From positions 1 to 47,238 of the forward strand of contig NZ_JRGK01000043.1 in assembly GCF_000764645.1 (NCBI RefSeq): a stretch of DNA of 47,238 nt, written 5' to 3'. The notes below the pieces were generated by a model, which saw nothing but the letters and a program-made list of their open reading frames with translations, was not told where the DNA came from and did not search any database. Positions 1-8,927 of the stretch are shown piece after piece (position 1 is the first letter of the stretch; each line of letters begins with the position of its first letter). The stretch comes from Aeromonas finlandensis. Lineage in GTDB: Bacteria; Pseudomonadota; Gammaproteobacteria; Enterobacterales; Aeromonadaceae. The position numbers and the translations under genes were made by a program.

Positions 1-227
1 CATCCCCTGTAGCGCAACGGCTGCTCATGGAATATTTTTCAGCCATTATATTGAAATACCGAAAATGGAAAACGTTTATCCGCGATAAATAATTAGATGA
101 GTGTTTGAAAAATAGTCCTTATCGCATTTTCAGTTATTGCCCACGATCTGTTTGGCAACAAATGAACCTTCCTGGTGGCGCCTTGTGGTCAATAGTTCAA
201 ATTTCCGCCACATTCGGTGCCACATTC

Positions 228-236
228 TGGTATGAT
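228..236 (+). promoter_or_regulatory. Extended -10 promoter of dbpA
   Basis: TGG followed directly by TATGAT forms an extended -10 element about 50 bp before the dbpA start. No good -35 is visible at 17 bp spacing, which fits an extended -10 promoter. The rest of bases 1-227 is AT-richer than the coding DNA and holds no gene I can support. Confidence 0.45.
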
Positions 237-288
237 GCGCGCCCTTAGCGCTAGCGCATCCCCGTTTTCTCCGAAATAGAGTCCTTTT

Positions 289-1668
289 GTGAACAACAGC
301 GAATTTAGCAGCCTCAATCTCTCCCCCGCCCTGCAAGAGAACCTCACCAGCCTGGGTTACCTGCAGATGACCCCGATCCAGGCCCAGAGCCTGCCCCTGG
401 TGCTCGATGGCAAAGACCTGATCGCCAAGGCAAAAACCGGCAGCGGCAAGACCGCAGCCTTCGGCCTTGGTCTGCTGGCCAAGCTCAACGTCAACCGCCT
501 CGAAGTGCAGGCGCTGGTGCTCTGCCCGACCCGCGAGCTGGCGGATCAGGTGGCCCAGGAGATCCGTCGTCTGGCGCGCGCCCTGCCCAACGTCAAGCTG
601 GTGACCCTGTGTGGTGGCACCCCGACCGCACCGCAGTCCGCCACCCTGGGCTTTGGTGCCCACATCGCCGTCGGCACCCCGGGTCGCATTCTCAAGCATC
701 TGGAGCAAGGCACGCTGGAGCTATCCGGCCTCAAGACGCTGGTGCTGGATGAAGCGGACCGCATGCTGGACATGGGCTTTGGCGAAGATATCAACCGGGT
801 CATCAGCTATGCCCCCCAGCAGCGCCAGACCCTGCTCTTCTCCGCTACCTATCCGGAAGGGATCGCCCAGATGAGCCGCGGCGTGCAGCGCAATCCGGTC
901 GAGGTGAGCGTGGAGTCCCTGCACGAAGGGAGCGCCATCGAACAGAAGCTCTACGAAGTGCCTGCCGGTCAGCGCCTCGACGCCCTCACCTGGTTGCTGA
1001 GCCACTACCAGCCGAGCTCCTGCGTGGTGTTCTGCAACACCAAGCGCGCCTGTAACGACGTGGCCGACCATCTGGCCGCCAAGGGCTTCTCGGCGCTGGC
1101 ACTGAACGGCGATCTGGAGCAGCGCGAGCGGGATCAGGTACTGGTGCGCTTTGCCAACGGCAGCGCCACCATTCTGGTGGCTACCGACGTGGCGGCCCGC
1201 GGCCTCGACATCAAGGAGCTGGGCGCCGTCATCAACTACGAGCTGACCTATGATCCGGAAGTGCACGTACACCGCATCGGCCGTACCGGTCGTGCCGGCC
1301 AGCAGGGTCTGGCCCTGAGCCTCTATCAGCCGAACGAGGCCCAGCGCGTCAACTTCATCGAAGAGTACCAGCAGGCCCCGATGCCGCTGGGGGATCTCGA
1401 CAGCATCGGTCGCGACATCAAGCCGATCGCCCCGCAGATGGTGACCCTCTCCATCGATGCGGGTCGCAAGACCAAGGTGCGGGCCGGTGACATTCTGGGC
1501 GCCCTGACTGGCGAAGGCGGCATTGCCGGGGCTGATGTGGGCAAGATCCAGATCTCCGAGCAGTACTCCTACGTCGCGGTGAAGCGCAGCGTGGCGAGCG
1601 CCGCCCTCAAGCGGCTGCAGGAAGGCAAGATCAAGGGGCGCAGCTACCGCGCCCGTAAACTGGGCTAA
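289..1668 (+). CDS. dbpA: ATP-dependent RNA helicase DbpA
   Basis: A DEAD-box RNA helicase of 459 aa. In E. coli DbpA is activated by hairpin 92 of 23S rRNA and acts in assembly of the large ribosomal subunit. Visible motifs are a Q motif near residues 24-31, Walker A AKTGSGKT (48-55), PTRELA (80-85), DEAD (154-157), SAT (185-187) and HRIGRTGRAG near 335. The last 75 residues or so match the DbpA-type RNA-binding domain, which separates it from RhlE, SrmB and CsdA. Length is that of the family. The start codon is GTG; the frame has no upstream ATG. It is transcribed alone and ends at a hairpin terminator. Confidence 0.93.
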   Translation: MNNSEFSSLNLSPALQENLTSLGYLQMTPIQAQSLPLVLDGKDLIAKAKTGSGKTAAFGLGLLAKLNVNRLEVQALVLCPTRELADQVAQEIRRLARALPNVKLVTLCGGTPTAPQSATLGFGAHIAVGTPGRILKHLEQGTLELSGLKTLVLDEADRMLDMGFGEDINRVISYAPQQRQTLLFSATYPEGIAQMSRGVQRNPVEVSVESLHEGSAIEQKLYEVPAGQRLDALTWLLSHYQPSSCVVFCNTKRACNDVADHLAAKGFSALALNGDLEQRERDQVLVRFANGSATILVATDVAARGLDIKELGAVINYELTYDPEVHVHRIGRTGRAGQQGLALSLYQPNEAQRVNFIEEYQQAPMPLGDLDSIGRDIKPIAPQMVTLSIDAGRKTKVRAGDILGALTGEGGIAGADVGKIQISEQYSYVAVKRSVASAALKRLQEGKIKGRSYRARKLG

Positions 1669-1695
1669 GGTTCTTTGCAACCCGTTAGCCAGACC

Positions 1696-1720
1696 ACAGG
1701 CGCCTGACAGGCGCCTGTTT
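1696..1720 (+). terminator. Intrinsic terminator after dbpA
   Basis: A 9-bp perfect stem (ACAGGCGCC / GGCGCCTGT) with a 5-nt loop is followed by TTTC, 27 bp after the dbpA stop. The T tract is short. Confidence 0.6.
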
Positions 1721-1758
1721 CATATCTCTCGATGCCGCCATGCGGCAAGACAGGCACC

Positions 1759-2049
1759 ATGACCCAAGCAATCCAAACCGATGTGAGCTGCCAGAACTGC
1801 GAAGCCTGCTGCTGCCGCCTCGAAGTGATGCTCTTTACCGATACCGGCGTACCGGACCGTTATGTACTGGAACGGGATGGCGAGATACCGGTAATGCGCC
1901 GACTGGACGATGGCTGGTGTGCGGCCCTCGACCGCAACACCATGATGTGCCGCATCTATGAGGTGCGACCACTGATCTGCCGTGAATTCGAAATGGGTGA
2001 ACCCGACTGCGTTGACGAACGGGACAAGTGGTTTATCAAGCTGGATTGA
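1759..2049 (+). CDS. YkgJ-family cysteine cluster protein
   Basis: A 96-residue protein with a CxxCxxCCC cluster near residues 12-19 and further cysteines at CRIYEVRPLICREF in the C-terminal half. This is the pattern of the YkgJ/CxxCxxCC family (UPF0153), whose members are thought to bind Zn or an Fe-S cluster; the biochemical role is unknown. The frame is open upstream to 1732, but the ATG at 1759 starts the conserved part and has a short AGG 5 nt upstream, so I place the start there. It follows the dbpA terminator and is probably transcribed alone. Directly downstream lies a degenerate tandem copy of its own 3' third. Confidence 0.8.
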   Translation: MTQAIQTDVSCQNCEACCCRLEVMLFTDTGVPDRYVLERDGEIPVMRRLDDGWCAALDRNTMMCRIYEVRPLICREFEMGEPDCVDERDKWFIKLD

Positions 2050-2052
2050 CCT

Positions 2053-2189
2053 GGATCCTCGATCACACTCACCACGATGATGTGCCCCATCCATGATGCG
2101 AGGTGCGAGCGCTGATCTGCCGTGCATTCGAAATGGGTGAGCCCGACTGCGTTGACGAGCGGGACAAGTGGTTTATCAAGCTGGAGTGA
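2053..2189 (+). pseudogene. Broken tandem copy of the 3' end of the cysteine-cluster gene
   Basis: Bases 2074-2189 repeat bases 1939-2049 almost base for base, down to the shared ending (…GACAAGTGGTTTATCAAGCTGGA, then a stop). Weaker similarity reaches back to about 2053. The copy has no start codon, lacks the N-terminal CxxCxxCC part, and carries a 5-bp insertion (ATGCG near 2096-2100) that shifts its frame. Substitutions such as GAATTC to GCATTC, and third-position changes, show the copy is not recent. It cannot encode a working protein by itself. Confidence 0.85.
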
Positions 2190-2215
2190 GCCAAGACCAA
2201 GCAGGATAAAGGTGG

Positions 2216-2623
2216 TCAAGCATCCGCGTGTTCGCAGGGAGCGGTGGTAAGCTGCTCCCCCAGCCACTGGATAGCGGCTGCCTCCTGCTCGAAGTAGCGT
2301 ACCGCCCGAAAGGGCAGATCCTTGAAGATGTTATCCGCCAGATAGCGCTTGAAGCCCCCCACCAGGACCACCGCCAGACACTGACAGCCACTCTCGGCAC
2401 ACCAGCCAAACTGGCGACGAAAACGGGCCAGCACCTCGGGCCCGGCCGCTTCGAACTCGGTCGCGACCTCGACAATCCCCCAGGGGCGATCCATCAGCCC
2501 AGCCAGTTCGTGGCGAAAGCGCGCCTCATAGGCCATGGCGCCCGCCAGATTGAAGGGGCCACTCGGGCGGCAGATCAGCATCTGCCCTCTGCGCTCCATG
2601 TCGAATTGCCCATGTGGCTGCAT
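2216..2623 (-). CDS. Conserved hypothetical protein, SpoIIAA/STAS-like
   Basis: A soluble protein of 135 aa with no signal peptide or membrane segment. The arrangement (N-terminal strand, GPFNLAGAMAYEARFRHEL helix, IVEVATEFEA strand-loop, then a C-terminal FKRYLADNIF / VRYFEQEAAAIQWL pair) resembles the SpoIIAA-like/STAS fold proteins found alone in Vibrio and Aeromonas; that is a fold-level impression, not a firm assignment. Two in-frame ATGs exist, at 2635 and 2623. The one at 2623 has GGAG 5 nt upstream, whereas at 2635 the AGGA abuts the ATG, so 2623 is preferred. It converges on the cysteine-cluster pseudogene copy. Function unknown. Confidence 0.72.
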   Translation of the reverse strand: MQPHGQFDMERRGQMLICRPSGPFNLAGAMAYEARFRHELAGLMDRPWGIVEVATEFEAAGPEVLARFRRQFGWCAESGCQCLAVVLVGGFKRYLADNIFKDLPFRAVRYFEQEAAAIQWLGEQLTTAPCEHADA

Positions 2624-2810
2624 GACTGCTCCCATTCCTTTACCACCGCCGCCTGCAAATTGTTACCATAAGGTAATAATTTATAAAGAAAAGTCCAGCA
2701 GCAAACTCGCTTTCCCCGAAGCGTTCTCATCCCATCCGGCAAACCATCATCGCCCTGTCAGGGCCTTATCTCACCGCCATCCCGCACTGAATCGGTCTCG
2801 AGATGTGTGA

Positions 2811-2840
2811 TTGCAGTTAACGAAACGTTACTGCTATTAT
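2811..2840 (+). promoter_or_regulatory. Sigma70-type promoter for the PepSY gene
   Basis: TTGCAG (2811-2816) and TATTAT (2835-2840) are separated by 18 bp and lie about 58 bp before the start codon. No clear Fur box is visible. Confidence 0.45.
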
Positions 2841-2897
2841 CCGCGCCGCCACAAACGTTCCACCAACCGAAAGGTTTGCCCCCAACAAGGATGCGCA

Positions 2898-4292
2898 ATG
2901 AAAAACAGGGACTCGAGTCATTACCAACGGATCTGGCGCTGGCACTTCTACGCCGGTCTCTTTGTCGCCCCTTTCCTGATCCTGCTGTCACTGACCGGGA
3001 TCGTCTATCTGTTCAAACCCCAGCTCGACAACCTGATGTACCCCGAGCTGATGAAGGTCGCCCCTGCCAGCCAGACCCTGAGTGCCGACCAGCAGCTGGC
3101 CAAGGCGATGATGACCATGCCCGATGCCAGCCTGCGTAAATACCTGCCGCCTGCCGCTCCCGATCAGAGCGCCCAGTTCATCGTCAATCGGGGCGAACAG
3201 GAGTTGACCCTGTTTATGGATCCCGCCAGCGGCGCCCTGCTCGGCACCATGGATAACAAGTGGAATCTGCAGGCGGTGGCCCGCGCCCTGCACGCCGACC
3301 TGCTGCTCGGCACCACGGGAGATCGGTTGATCGAACTGGCCGCAGGCTGGGGACTGGTACTGCTGCTAAGCGGCCTCTACCTCTGGTGGCCACGCAAGGG
3401 GCCCGGGGTGGGCGGCATCCTCTGGCCCAGAATAAGCCAGCGCGGACGCCTCTGGTGGCGGGATCTGCACGCCGTAGTCGGCTTCTGGGGAGCGGGCTTC
3501 CTGCTGCTGTTGCTGTTAAGCGGCATGACCTGGACCGGCTTCTGGGGCGATCAGTTTGCCGCGGTCTGGAACCGCTTCCCCGCCGCCATGTGGAACGAGG
3601 TGCCCAAATCGGCGCCGCTGGCCCGCAGCCTGAATCAGGCTCATGAGCAGACCGTTCCCTGGGCGATGGAGAACACCCCCATGCCCAGCTCGCAGCTGGT
3701 CGATGAGGGGCACGATCATGGCGCCATGAACCACGGCGAGCATGAGGGAGTGGTGATGGCGAGCCAGCGCATTGCGCTGCAACAGGTGGTCGAGACAGCC
3801 AGTGAACGGGGAGTCAAACCGAGTTACAGCATCACTCCGCCGGTCGGTGACACCGGCGTCTACACCATCGCCCTGTTTGCCGACGATCCGCGCAACGACG
3901 CCACCCTGCATATCGATCAATACAGCGGCAAGGTGCTGGCCGATGTGCGCTGGCAGGATTACGGCCCGGTCGCCAAGACAGTGGAGAGTGGCGTCATGCT
4001 GCACATGGGCAAGCTCTACGGCTGGCCCCACCAGCTCGCCATGCTGCTCATCTGCCTGATGGTGCTGGCCAGCGCCGTGAGCGGCCTGTGGATCTGGTGG
4101 TGCCGCCGTCCGCAGGGCCGTCTCGCCGCGCCGCCGCTGCCCGCCAAATTGCCCCCCATGCGCGGTGCCATCGCCCTGCTGATGCTGCTGGGGATCGCCT
4201 TCCCGCTGGTGGGCGCCTCCATGGTCGCCATCTGGCTACTGGATACCCTGCTATTCTCCCGCCGTCCTCTCAAGGTGGCGCGCGCCAGCTAG
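2898..4292 (+). CDS. PepSY-associated TM helix protein with His/Met-rich loop
   Basis: An integral membrane protein of 464 aa in the PepSY-associated TM family (PiuB-like), which is often found with siderophore or metal uptake genes and in some cases acts as an inner-membrane ferric reductase. An N-terminal helix follows the typical HFYAGLF motif. Further hydrophobic segments lie near residues 145-165, 195-215, 375-400 and 430-455, with PepSY-like periplasmic regions between. A loop at about 268-285 is rich in His and Met (GHDHGAMNHGEHEG), suggesting metal binding. The open frame extends to 2811, but ATG 2898 has AAGG 7 nt upstream and begins the conserved sequence. Substrate unknown; a role in iron or copper handling is inferred. 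Confidence 0.85.
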   Translation: MKNRDSSHYQRIWRWHFYAGLFVAPFLILLSLTGIVYLFKPQLDNLMYPELMKVAPASQTLSADQQLAKAMMTMPDASLRKYLPPAAPDQSAQFIVNRGEQELTLFMDPASGALLGTMDNKWNLQAVARALHADLLLGTTGDRLIELAAGWGLVLLLSGLYLWWPRKGPGVGGILWPRISQRGRLWWRDLHAVVGFWGAGFLLLLLLSGMTWTGFWGDQFAAVWNRFPAAMWNEVPKSAPLARSLNQAHEQTVPWAMENTPMPSSQLVDEGHDHGAMNHGEHEGVVMASQRIALQQVVETASERGVKPSYSITPPVGDTGVYTIALFADDPRNDATLHIDQYSGKVLADVRWQDYGPVAKTVESGVMLHMGKLYGWPHQLAMLLICLMVLASAVSGLWIWWCRRPQGRLAAPPLPAKLPPMRGAIALLMLLGIAFPLVGASMVAIWLLDTLLFSRRPLKVARAS

Positions 4293-4312
4293 TCGATAGC
4301 ATCATCCACCAA

Positions 4313-4344
4313 CAGAGAGGGCTCCCGCTTGGGAGCCCTCTCTG
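4313..4344 (+). terminator. Terminator after the PepSY gene
   Basis: A 14-bp perfect stem (CAGAGAGGGCTCCC / GGGAGCCCTCTCTG) with a 4-nt loop is followed by TTTCTT. It can also serve the convergent DUF6500 gene. Confidence 0.8.
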
Positions 4345-4375
4345 TTTCTTCATTGCGTTTCATTGCAACCGACTT

Positions 4376-4591
4376 TCACTCCTGCTCGACCAGCAGAAGA
4401 ATTTTCTTGGCCTTCTCAAAGTGATCGAGCTTGTGGGTCTGGATCCACCAGGTCGCTGCCTCCATCAGCAAATCGGGATCGTCATTGCGATTGGCAAAGA
4501 AGGCATAAAAGGAGAGTCCGACCGTCTCCCCCTTCTGGGCGATTTTTTGCTGGCATACCTGAATGATTTTCTGTTTGAGTGATGCACGCAT
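4376..4591 (-). CDS. DUF6500 family small protein
   Basis: A 71-residue soluble protein beginning MRASLKQKIIQVCQQ and containing LMEAATWWIQTHKLDHFEKA, which I recognise as the DUF6500 family; function unknown. The open frame extends 28 codons further upstream, but that part is low in conserved character, and the ATG at 4591 has AGGGA 7 nt upstream. It lies between two terminators and so is probably a one-gene transcript, with a promoter in 4592-4645. Confidence 0.75.
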   Translation of the reverse strand: MRASLKQKIIQVCQQKIAQKGETVGLSFYAFFANRNDDPDLLMEAATWWIQTHKLDHFEKAKKILLLVEQE

Positions 4592-4642
4592 GGTGGTGTC
4601 CCTGTCTGGCCTAGCCAGTGCCAACACGTCTCGTCGGCACAT

Positions 4643-4668
4643 AAAAAGGGCTCCCACCTCGGGAGCCC
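4643..4668 (-). terminator. Terminator after menA
   Basis: Stem GGGCTCCC / GGGAGCCC with a 5-nt loop; on the minus strand it is followed by TTTTTA. It lies 30 bp past the menA stop. Confidence 0.75.
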
Positions 4669-4697
4669 GTTTCACATAACAACAAGCTGGCCGCTCA

Positions 4698-5603
4698 TCA
4701 GGAGAGCGCCAACCCGATGGAGAGCAGCAGGCTGAACAGAAACGCGCTGATGGCGGTCTTCTTGAGGGCGCCGGTCAGCACCTCGCCATCGTAGCTTTCG
4801 CGCAGGGTCTTCGCCGCATCACTGAGGGGCTTCATGGCAGGCAGGAAGATCCACGGCCAAAAACTGGCAGGCTGGGTCAGGATAAAGGCGATGGTCGCCA
4901 GCAGCGCTGCCCCCAGCAGCACCCAGTGGTAGGCGATGGCGCGGTTGCGACCAAGGCGTACCGCCAGGGTGATCTTGCCGCTGGCGGCGTCGGTCTCGAT
5001 GTCGCGCACATTATTGATATTGAGCACGGCGGTCGCCAATAAGCCACAAGCGGTGGCGGGCAGCAGCAGATCCCACTCCAGACTCTTGGTGAAGAGGTAG
5101 TAGGAGCCAAGCACCCCCAGCAGACCGAAGAACAGGAACACAGAGATATCGCCAAACCCGCGATAGCCGTAAGGGGTCTTGCCCACGGTATAGGTCACCG
5201 CCGCGACGATGGCCGCGCCACCCAGCACCACAAATGCCAAAATCTGCAGCCACTGGCCACCGAAGGCACAGCCCAGCAACAGCAGGCCACTGGCCACTGC
5301 CGCCAGCGCGGTCAGCGCCATCGCCACGCACATCTGCTTTTTGGTGATAAGGCCGGAGACCACCGCCCGCTGCGGGCCGATCCGCTCGCCGTTGTCGGCG
5401 CCGGAGACCGCATCGCCGTAATCGTTGGCCAGATTGGAGAGGATCTGCAGCAGGATGGCGGTCAGCAGAGAGAGCGCCATGATGGTGCCATCAAAGGCGC
5501 CACGACTGGCAGCCAGCCCCGAGCCCAGCAGGATGGAAGAGCAGGCTAACGGCAGTGTTCGCAAACGCGCCGCCAGCAACCAAACAGAGAAGGTATTTGT
5601 CAT
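4698..5603 (-). CDS. menA: 1,4-dihydroxy-2-naphthoate polyprenyltransferase MenA
   Basis: An integral membrane UbiA-superfamily prenyltransferase of 301 aa. It joins the polyprenyl chain to 1,4-dihydroxy-2-naphthoate with decarboxylation, giving demethylmenaquinone. The first Asp-rich motif (NDYGDAVSGAD) and the following RIGPQRAV are characteristic, the second motif NNVRDIETDAASGK is present, and 8-9 hydrophobic helices are visible. The open frame runs 70 codons further upstream, but MTNTFSVWLLAARLRTLPLA is the usual start of the family, so 5603 is chosen. It is divergent from the menF operon, so all enzymes from isochorismate to demethylmenaquinone are encoded here. Confidence 0.95.
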   Translation of the reverse strand: MTNTFSVWLLAARLRTLPLACSSILLGSGLAASRGAFDGTIMALSLLTAILLQILSNLANDYGDAVSGADNGERIGPQRAVVSGLITKKQMCVAMALTALAAVASGLLLLGCAFGGQWLQILAFVVLGGAAIVAAVTYTVGKTPYGYRGFGDISVFLFFGLLGVLGSYYLFTKSLEWDLLLPATACGLLATAVLNINNVRDIETDAASGKITLAVRLGRNRAIAYHWVLLGAALLATIAFILTQPASFWPWIFLPAMKPLSDAAKTLRESYDGEVLTGALKKTAISAFLFSLLLSIGLALS

Positions 5604-5700
5604 ATTGTGATGGCCAAACAATCGGATATTGATCGTGTTAAGGGTTATCGAACCGGATTTGGGTATACTTGGCCCCGGAGAGTTAAGCTCCCCAGAGCGG

Positions 5701-5728
5701 TTTACATGGATGAATGGGCAGATAATAT
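5701..5728 (+). promoter_or_regulatory. Promoter of the menFDHBCE operon
   Basis: TTTACA (5701-5706) and TAATAT (5723-5728) are spaced 16 bp and lie about 85 bp before menF. A second weaker TATACT lies near 5667. The 208-bp menA-menF intergenic region shows no riboswitch-like structure. Confidence 0.5.
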
Positions 5729-5811
5729 ATAGGAAATCCTCGCCCTTTGGCATAAACCTACGGCATCCTGCTACGGGATCGCTCGTTACTACCCGGCTCA
5801 GAAAAGAATCC

Positions 5812-7134
5812 ATGTTGGCTCAGACCCATATCAAGCAACAACTGGACGCCCTGCGTCACAGCAACGTCAGCGGCTTCGTGCGATTGCGCGTAGGGATCGA
5901 GGTACGCTCCTTTCTGGGCTGGCTCGCGGCGCAAACCCTCTATCCCCGCATCTACTGGCAGGCCCGTGGACAGGATCGTCCCGAGTATGTCGCGCTGGGC
6001 GCCATCCATGAACTGACCGAGCCGCACGCCATCAAGCGGGTGTGCGCCAACACGGCCAGCCAGCATCACGACGACAGCCCCCGCTACTATGGTGGACTGG
6101 CGTTCGATCCGGCCCAATCCGGCTGGCAAGGGTTTGGCCCCTGCCGTTTCGTGCTGCCCCGCATCGAGCTGGTGCGCCGTGGCGAGTGCGTCAGCCTCTG
6201 CCTCAACCTCTGGCTGGATGACCACAATCTCGAGGCCGAGCTGCAGGCGGCCGAAGCAGCCCTCGATGCCCTGCGCCCGGAAGCCCCGCTGCCCGCCCTG
6301 CAAAAACAGCCCTGGCAGCGACAGGATTGCCCCGGCCCCGCCCAGTGGCAGACGCTGGTGGAGCGCGTCACCGCCCCTGATTTTCAGGCCCACACCCCCA
6401 AGGTGGTGCTGTCGCGGGAGAGCGTGCTGACCAGTCCGCACCATGATGCAGATATCAATCCCTGGGCCATGCTCGACCAGTGGGCCCGCCACGCTCAGGA
6501 CTGCTTCCACTTCGGTTTTCAATTCTCCCCCGAGCAGGCCTTTATCGCCTGCTCCCCCGAGCGGCTCTACCGCCGGGAAGATCGCCACCTCTTTACCGAG
6601 GCGCTGGCGGGCACCATCCGCCGCTCCGGCGATGAAGAGGTGGATGCCCAACTGGCCGCCGAGCTGCTGGCCGACAGCAAGAACCGGCTGGAGAACCGGC
6701 TGGTACATGCCGACATCCTCAGCCGACTGGCGCCGCTGGCCCACGATGCCACCCTGACCGAGCCGCGCATTCTCAAGCTGCGGCTGCTGCAACACCTCAA
6801 GTGCGATATCGAAGCCGAACTCAAGCCCGGCGTCTGCGACTGGCAGTTGCTCGATGCCCTTCATCCCACTCCGGCAGTGGGCGGCGCCCCGCGCGAGGCA
6901 GCGCTGGCCTTTATCCGCGAGTTCGAGCCCTATGATCGGGGCTGGTACGCCGGTGCCTGCGGCATGCTGAGCCGGGAGACCTCGGAGTTCTCGGTCGCCA
7001 TTCGCAGCGCCCGCATTCAGCCGGGCAGCGTCACCCTGTTTGCCGGAGCCGGCATTGTCGCCGGTTCCGAGCCTGTCGCCGAGTGGGCCGAGCTCGACAA
7101 CAAGATCGCCAATGTGCTCTCCCTGCTGGGATAG
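5812..7134 (+). CDS. menF: Isochorismate synthase MenF
   Basis: Converts chorismate to isochorismate, the first committed step of menaquinone synthesis. It is 440 aa, close to the usual 430-450. The chorismate-binding fold is evident in the C-terminal half: [68 protein letters not shown] and [24 protein letters not shown] are all family signatures. The frame is open back to a TTG at 5629, overlapping the divergent promoter region, but the ATG at 5812 begins the conserved sequence; its ribosome site (AAAAGAAT) is weak. First gene of the men operon, 2 bp from menD. Confidence 0.95.
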   Translation: MLAQTHIKQQLDALRHSNVSGFVRLRVGIEVRSFLGWLAAQTLYPRIYWQARGQDRPEYVALGAIHELTEPHAIKRVCANTASQHHDDSPRYYGGLAFDPAQSGWQGFGPCRFVLPRIELVRRGECVSLCLNLWLDDHNLEAELQAAEAALDALRPEAPLPALQKQPWQRQDCPGPAQWQTLVERVTAPDFQAHTPKVVLSRESVLTSPHHDADINPWAMLDQWARHAQDCFHFGFQFSPEQAFIACSPERLYRREDRHLFTEALAGTIRRSGDEEVDAQLAAELLADSKNRLENRLVHADILSRLAPLAHDATLTEPRILKLRLLQHLKCDIEAELKPGVCDWQLLDALHPTPAVGGAPREAALAFIREFEPYDRGWYAGACGMLSRETSEFSVAIRSARIQPGSVTLFAGAGIVAGSEPVAEWAELDNKIANVLSLLG

Positions 7135-7136
7135 CC

Positions 7137-8927
7137 ATGACCCCTTTTCAACCCGCGAGAGCCCCTATGCCCACCCGTAAAGAGCCTGCCAGCGAAGAGT
7201 TTGCCTGCCCCCCGTTTTCAAGCCAGCACGCCACCTTCAACCACGTCTGGTCTTCCCTCTTGCTGGAGGAGCTCTTTCGCCTCGGGGTACGCGACATCGC
7301 GCTGGCCCCCGGCTCCCGCTCCGCGCCGCTGACCATGGCGGCCGCAGCCCATCAGGGCTTTCGTCGTCACCTGCACTTTGACGAGCGCGGCCTCGGCTTC
7401 ATGGCGCTGGGGCTGGCCAAGGGGAGCAACCGGCCAGTGGCGGTGATCATGACCTCGGGCACCGCAGTGGCCAACCTCTGGCCCGCCGTGGCGGAGGCCC
7501 AGCTCACCGGCGTGCCGCTGATTATTCTCTCCGCCGATCGCCCCCCGGAGCTTATCGACAACGGCGCCAATCAGGCGATCGACCAGCAGGGGATCTTCGG
7601 CCACTACCCCGTCCATCAGCAGAACCTGCCGAGCCCTACCCCGACCATTCCGGCGGCGTTTGTGCTGAGCTCGGTGGATCAGGCGCTAGCCAAGCAGGCG
7701 CTCACCCCCGGGGTGGTGCACTTCAACTGCATGTACCCGGAGCCCCTCTACCCGGGCGAGCACTATCAAGATTTCTCCGACTATCTGGCCCCCCTCGGCA
7801 ACTGGCTCAGCTCCCACAGGCCATGGAGCCCGTGGCAGCAAAGCGAGCCGAGCTGCCCGCCGCAACCCGAGTGGAACGAGTGGCAGCACAAGCGCGGTGT
7901 GATTGTGGCCGGACGGATCACCGAGCCTAAGCAGGCACAGGCGGTCGCCGCGCTGGCGGAGCAACTTGGCTGGCCGCTGCTGGCGGATCTGCAGAGCCAG
8001 ATCCGCTTCGATAGCCGCAACCTCATCCACATGGATCTGGCGCTCAACGACCCTGAATTCATCGCCGAGCTGGGCCGCGCCGAGGTGCTGCTGCAATTTG
8101 GCGCGCGGCTTGTCTCCAAGCGGCTTGGCCAGTTCATCAAACACCATCCGTGGCAGGATTACTGGCTGGTGGATCCGCAACCGGCACGGCTCGATCCCGA
8201 CTACCGGCTGCGCAACCGGCTGCTCTGCTGTGCCAGCGCCTTTGCTGCAGCCCATCCGGTCACCACCACTCAGGCCCCCTGGCACACATTGGCCGAGCTG
8301 CAACACAACGCCAGCCAACAGATCTCCGCCGCCTGCGAGGGTTTCTCGGAGCTCGGGGTCTGCCATCGCCTCAACAGCCTGATCGAAGGGCAACTGTTTG
8401 TCGGCAACAGCATGCCAGCCCGACTGATGGATATGCTCGGTGACACGGGCAAGGGGCCGAGCCGGGTGATGACCAACCGTGGCGCCTCCGGCATCGATGG
8501 TCTGATCGCCACCGCTTACGGTTTTGCCCAATCGGTCGAGCAAGGCAGCGATGAGCCCACCACCCTGCTGCTTGGGGATCTCAGCGCCCTGCACGATCTC
8601 AATAGCCTCGCCCTGCTCAGCAAGGCGAGCCGACCGCTGGTGGTGATCCTGCTCAACAACGATGGCGGCAGCATCTTCCGTATGTTGCCGGTGCCCACCG
8701 AAGGGGAGCTGCTGGAGAGCTACTATCGACTGCCCCACGGCCTCAGCTTTGAACATGCCGCCGCCATGTTTGGCCTCGCCTATCGCGCACCGACCACCCT
8801 GACCGAGTTCGAGCACGATTACCGCACCGCTCTCAAACATGGCGTTACCTTGATCGAGATCCGGGTACCGAGCGAGCAGGTAGCCGATGATCTCAAGGCG
8901 CTGGGAGCCGCCATCCGTGAGCGGTAA
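7137..8927 (+). CDS. menD: SEPHCHC synthase MenD
   Basis: A thiamine-diphosphate-dependent enzyme that adds a succinyl semialdehyde unit from 2-oxoglutarate to isochorismate, giving SEPHCHC. Recognisable parts are [20 protein letters not shown], the ThDP-activating Glu region [55 protein letters not shown], and the cofactor motif [12 protein letters not shown]…[15 protein letters not shown]. At 596 aa it is about 40 longer than E. coli MenD, all at the N-terminus. ATG 7137 has GGGA 5 nt upstream and follows the menF stop by 2 bp. ATG 7167 (586 aa) is an alternative start. Confidence 0.95.
   Translation: MTPFQPARAPMPTRKEPASEEFACPPFSSQHATFNHVWSSLLLEELFRLGVRDIALAPGSRSAPLTMAAAAHQGFRRHLHFDERGLGFMALGLAKGSNRPVAVIMTSGTAVANLWPAVAEAQLTGVPLIILSADRPPELIDNGANQAIDQQGIFGHYPVHQQNLPSPTPTIPAAFVLSSVDQALAKQALTPGVVHFNCMYPEPLYPGEHYQDFSDYLAPLGNWLSSHRPWSPWQQSEPSCPPQPEWNEWQHKRGVIVAGRITEPKQAQAVAALAEQLGWPLLADLQSQIRFDSRNLIHMDLALNDPEFIAELGRAEVLLQFGARLVSKRLGQFIKHHPWQDYWLVDPQPARLDPDYRLRNRLLCCASAFAAAHPVTTTQAPWHTLAELQHNASQQISAACEGFSELGVCHRLNSLIEGQLFVGNSMPARLMDMLGDTGKGPSRVMTNRGASGIDGLIATAYGFAQSVEQGSDEPTTLLLGDLSALHDLNSLALLSKASRPLVVILLNNDGGSIFRMLPVPTEGELLESYYRLPHGLSFEHAAAMFGLAYRAPTTLTEFEHDYRTALKHGVTLIEIRVPSEQVADDLKALGAAIRER

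Noticed and set aside
721-1680. Long minus-strand open frame opposite dbpA, and many similar frames opposite other genes
   Set aside because: GC-rich coding DNA gives long antisense frames; these lack ribosome sites and family motifs while the plus-strand gene is certain.
5629-5811. N-terminal extension of MenF in the same frame
   Set aside because: It would start at a TTG in the divergent promoter region, shows no conserved sequence, and the promoter call lies inside it.
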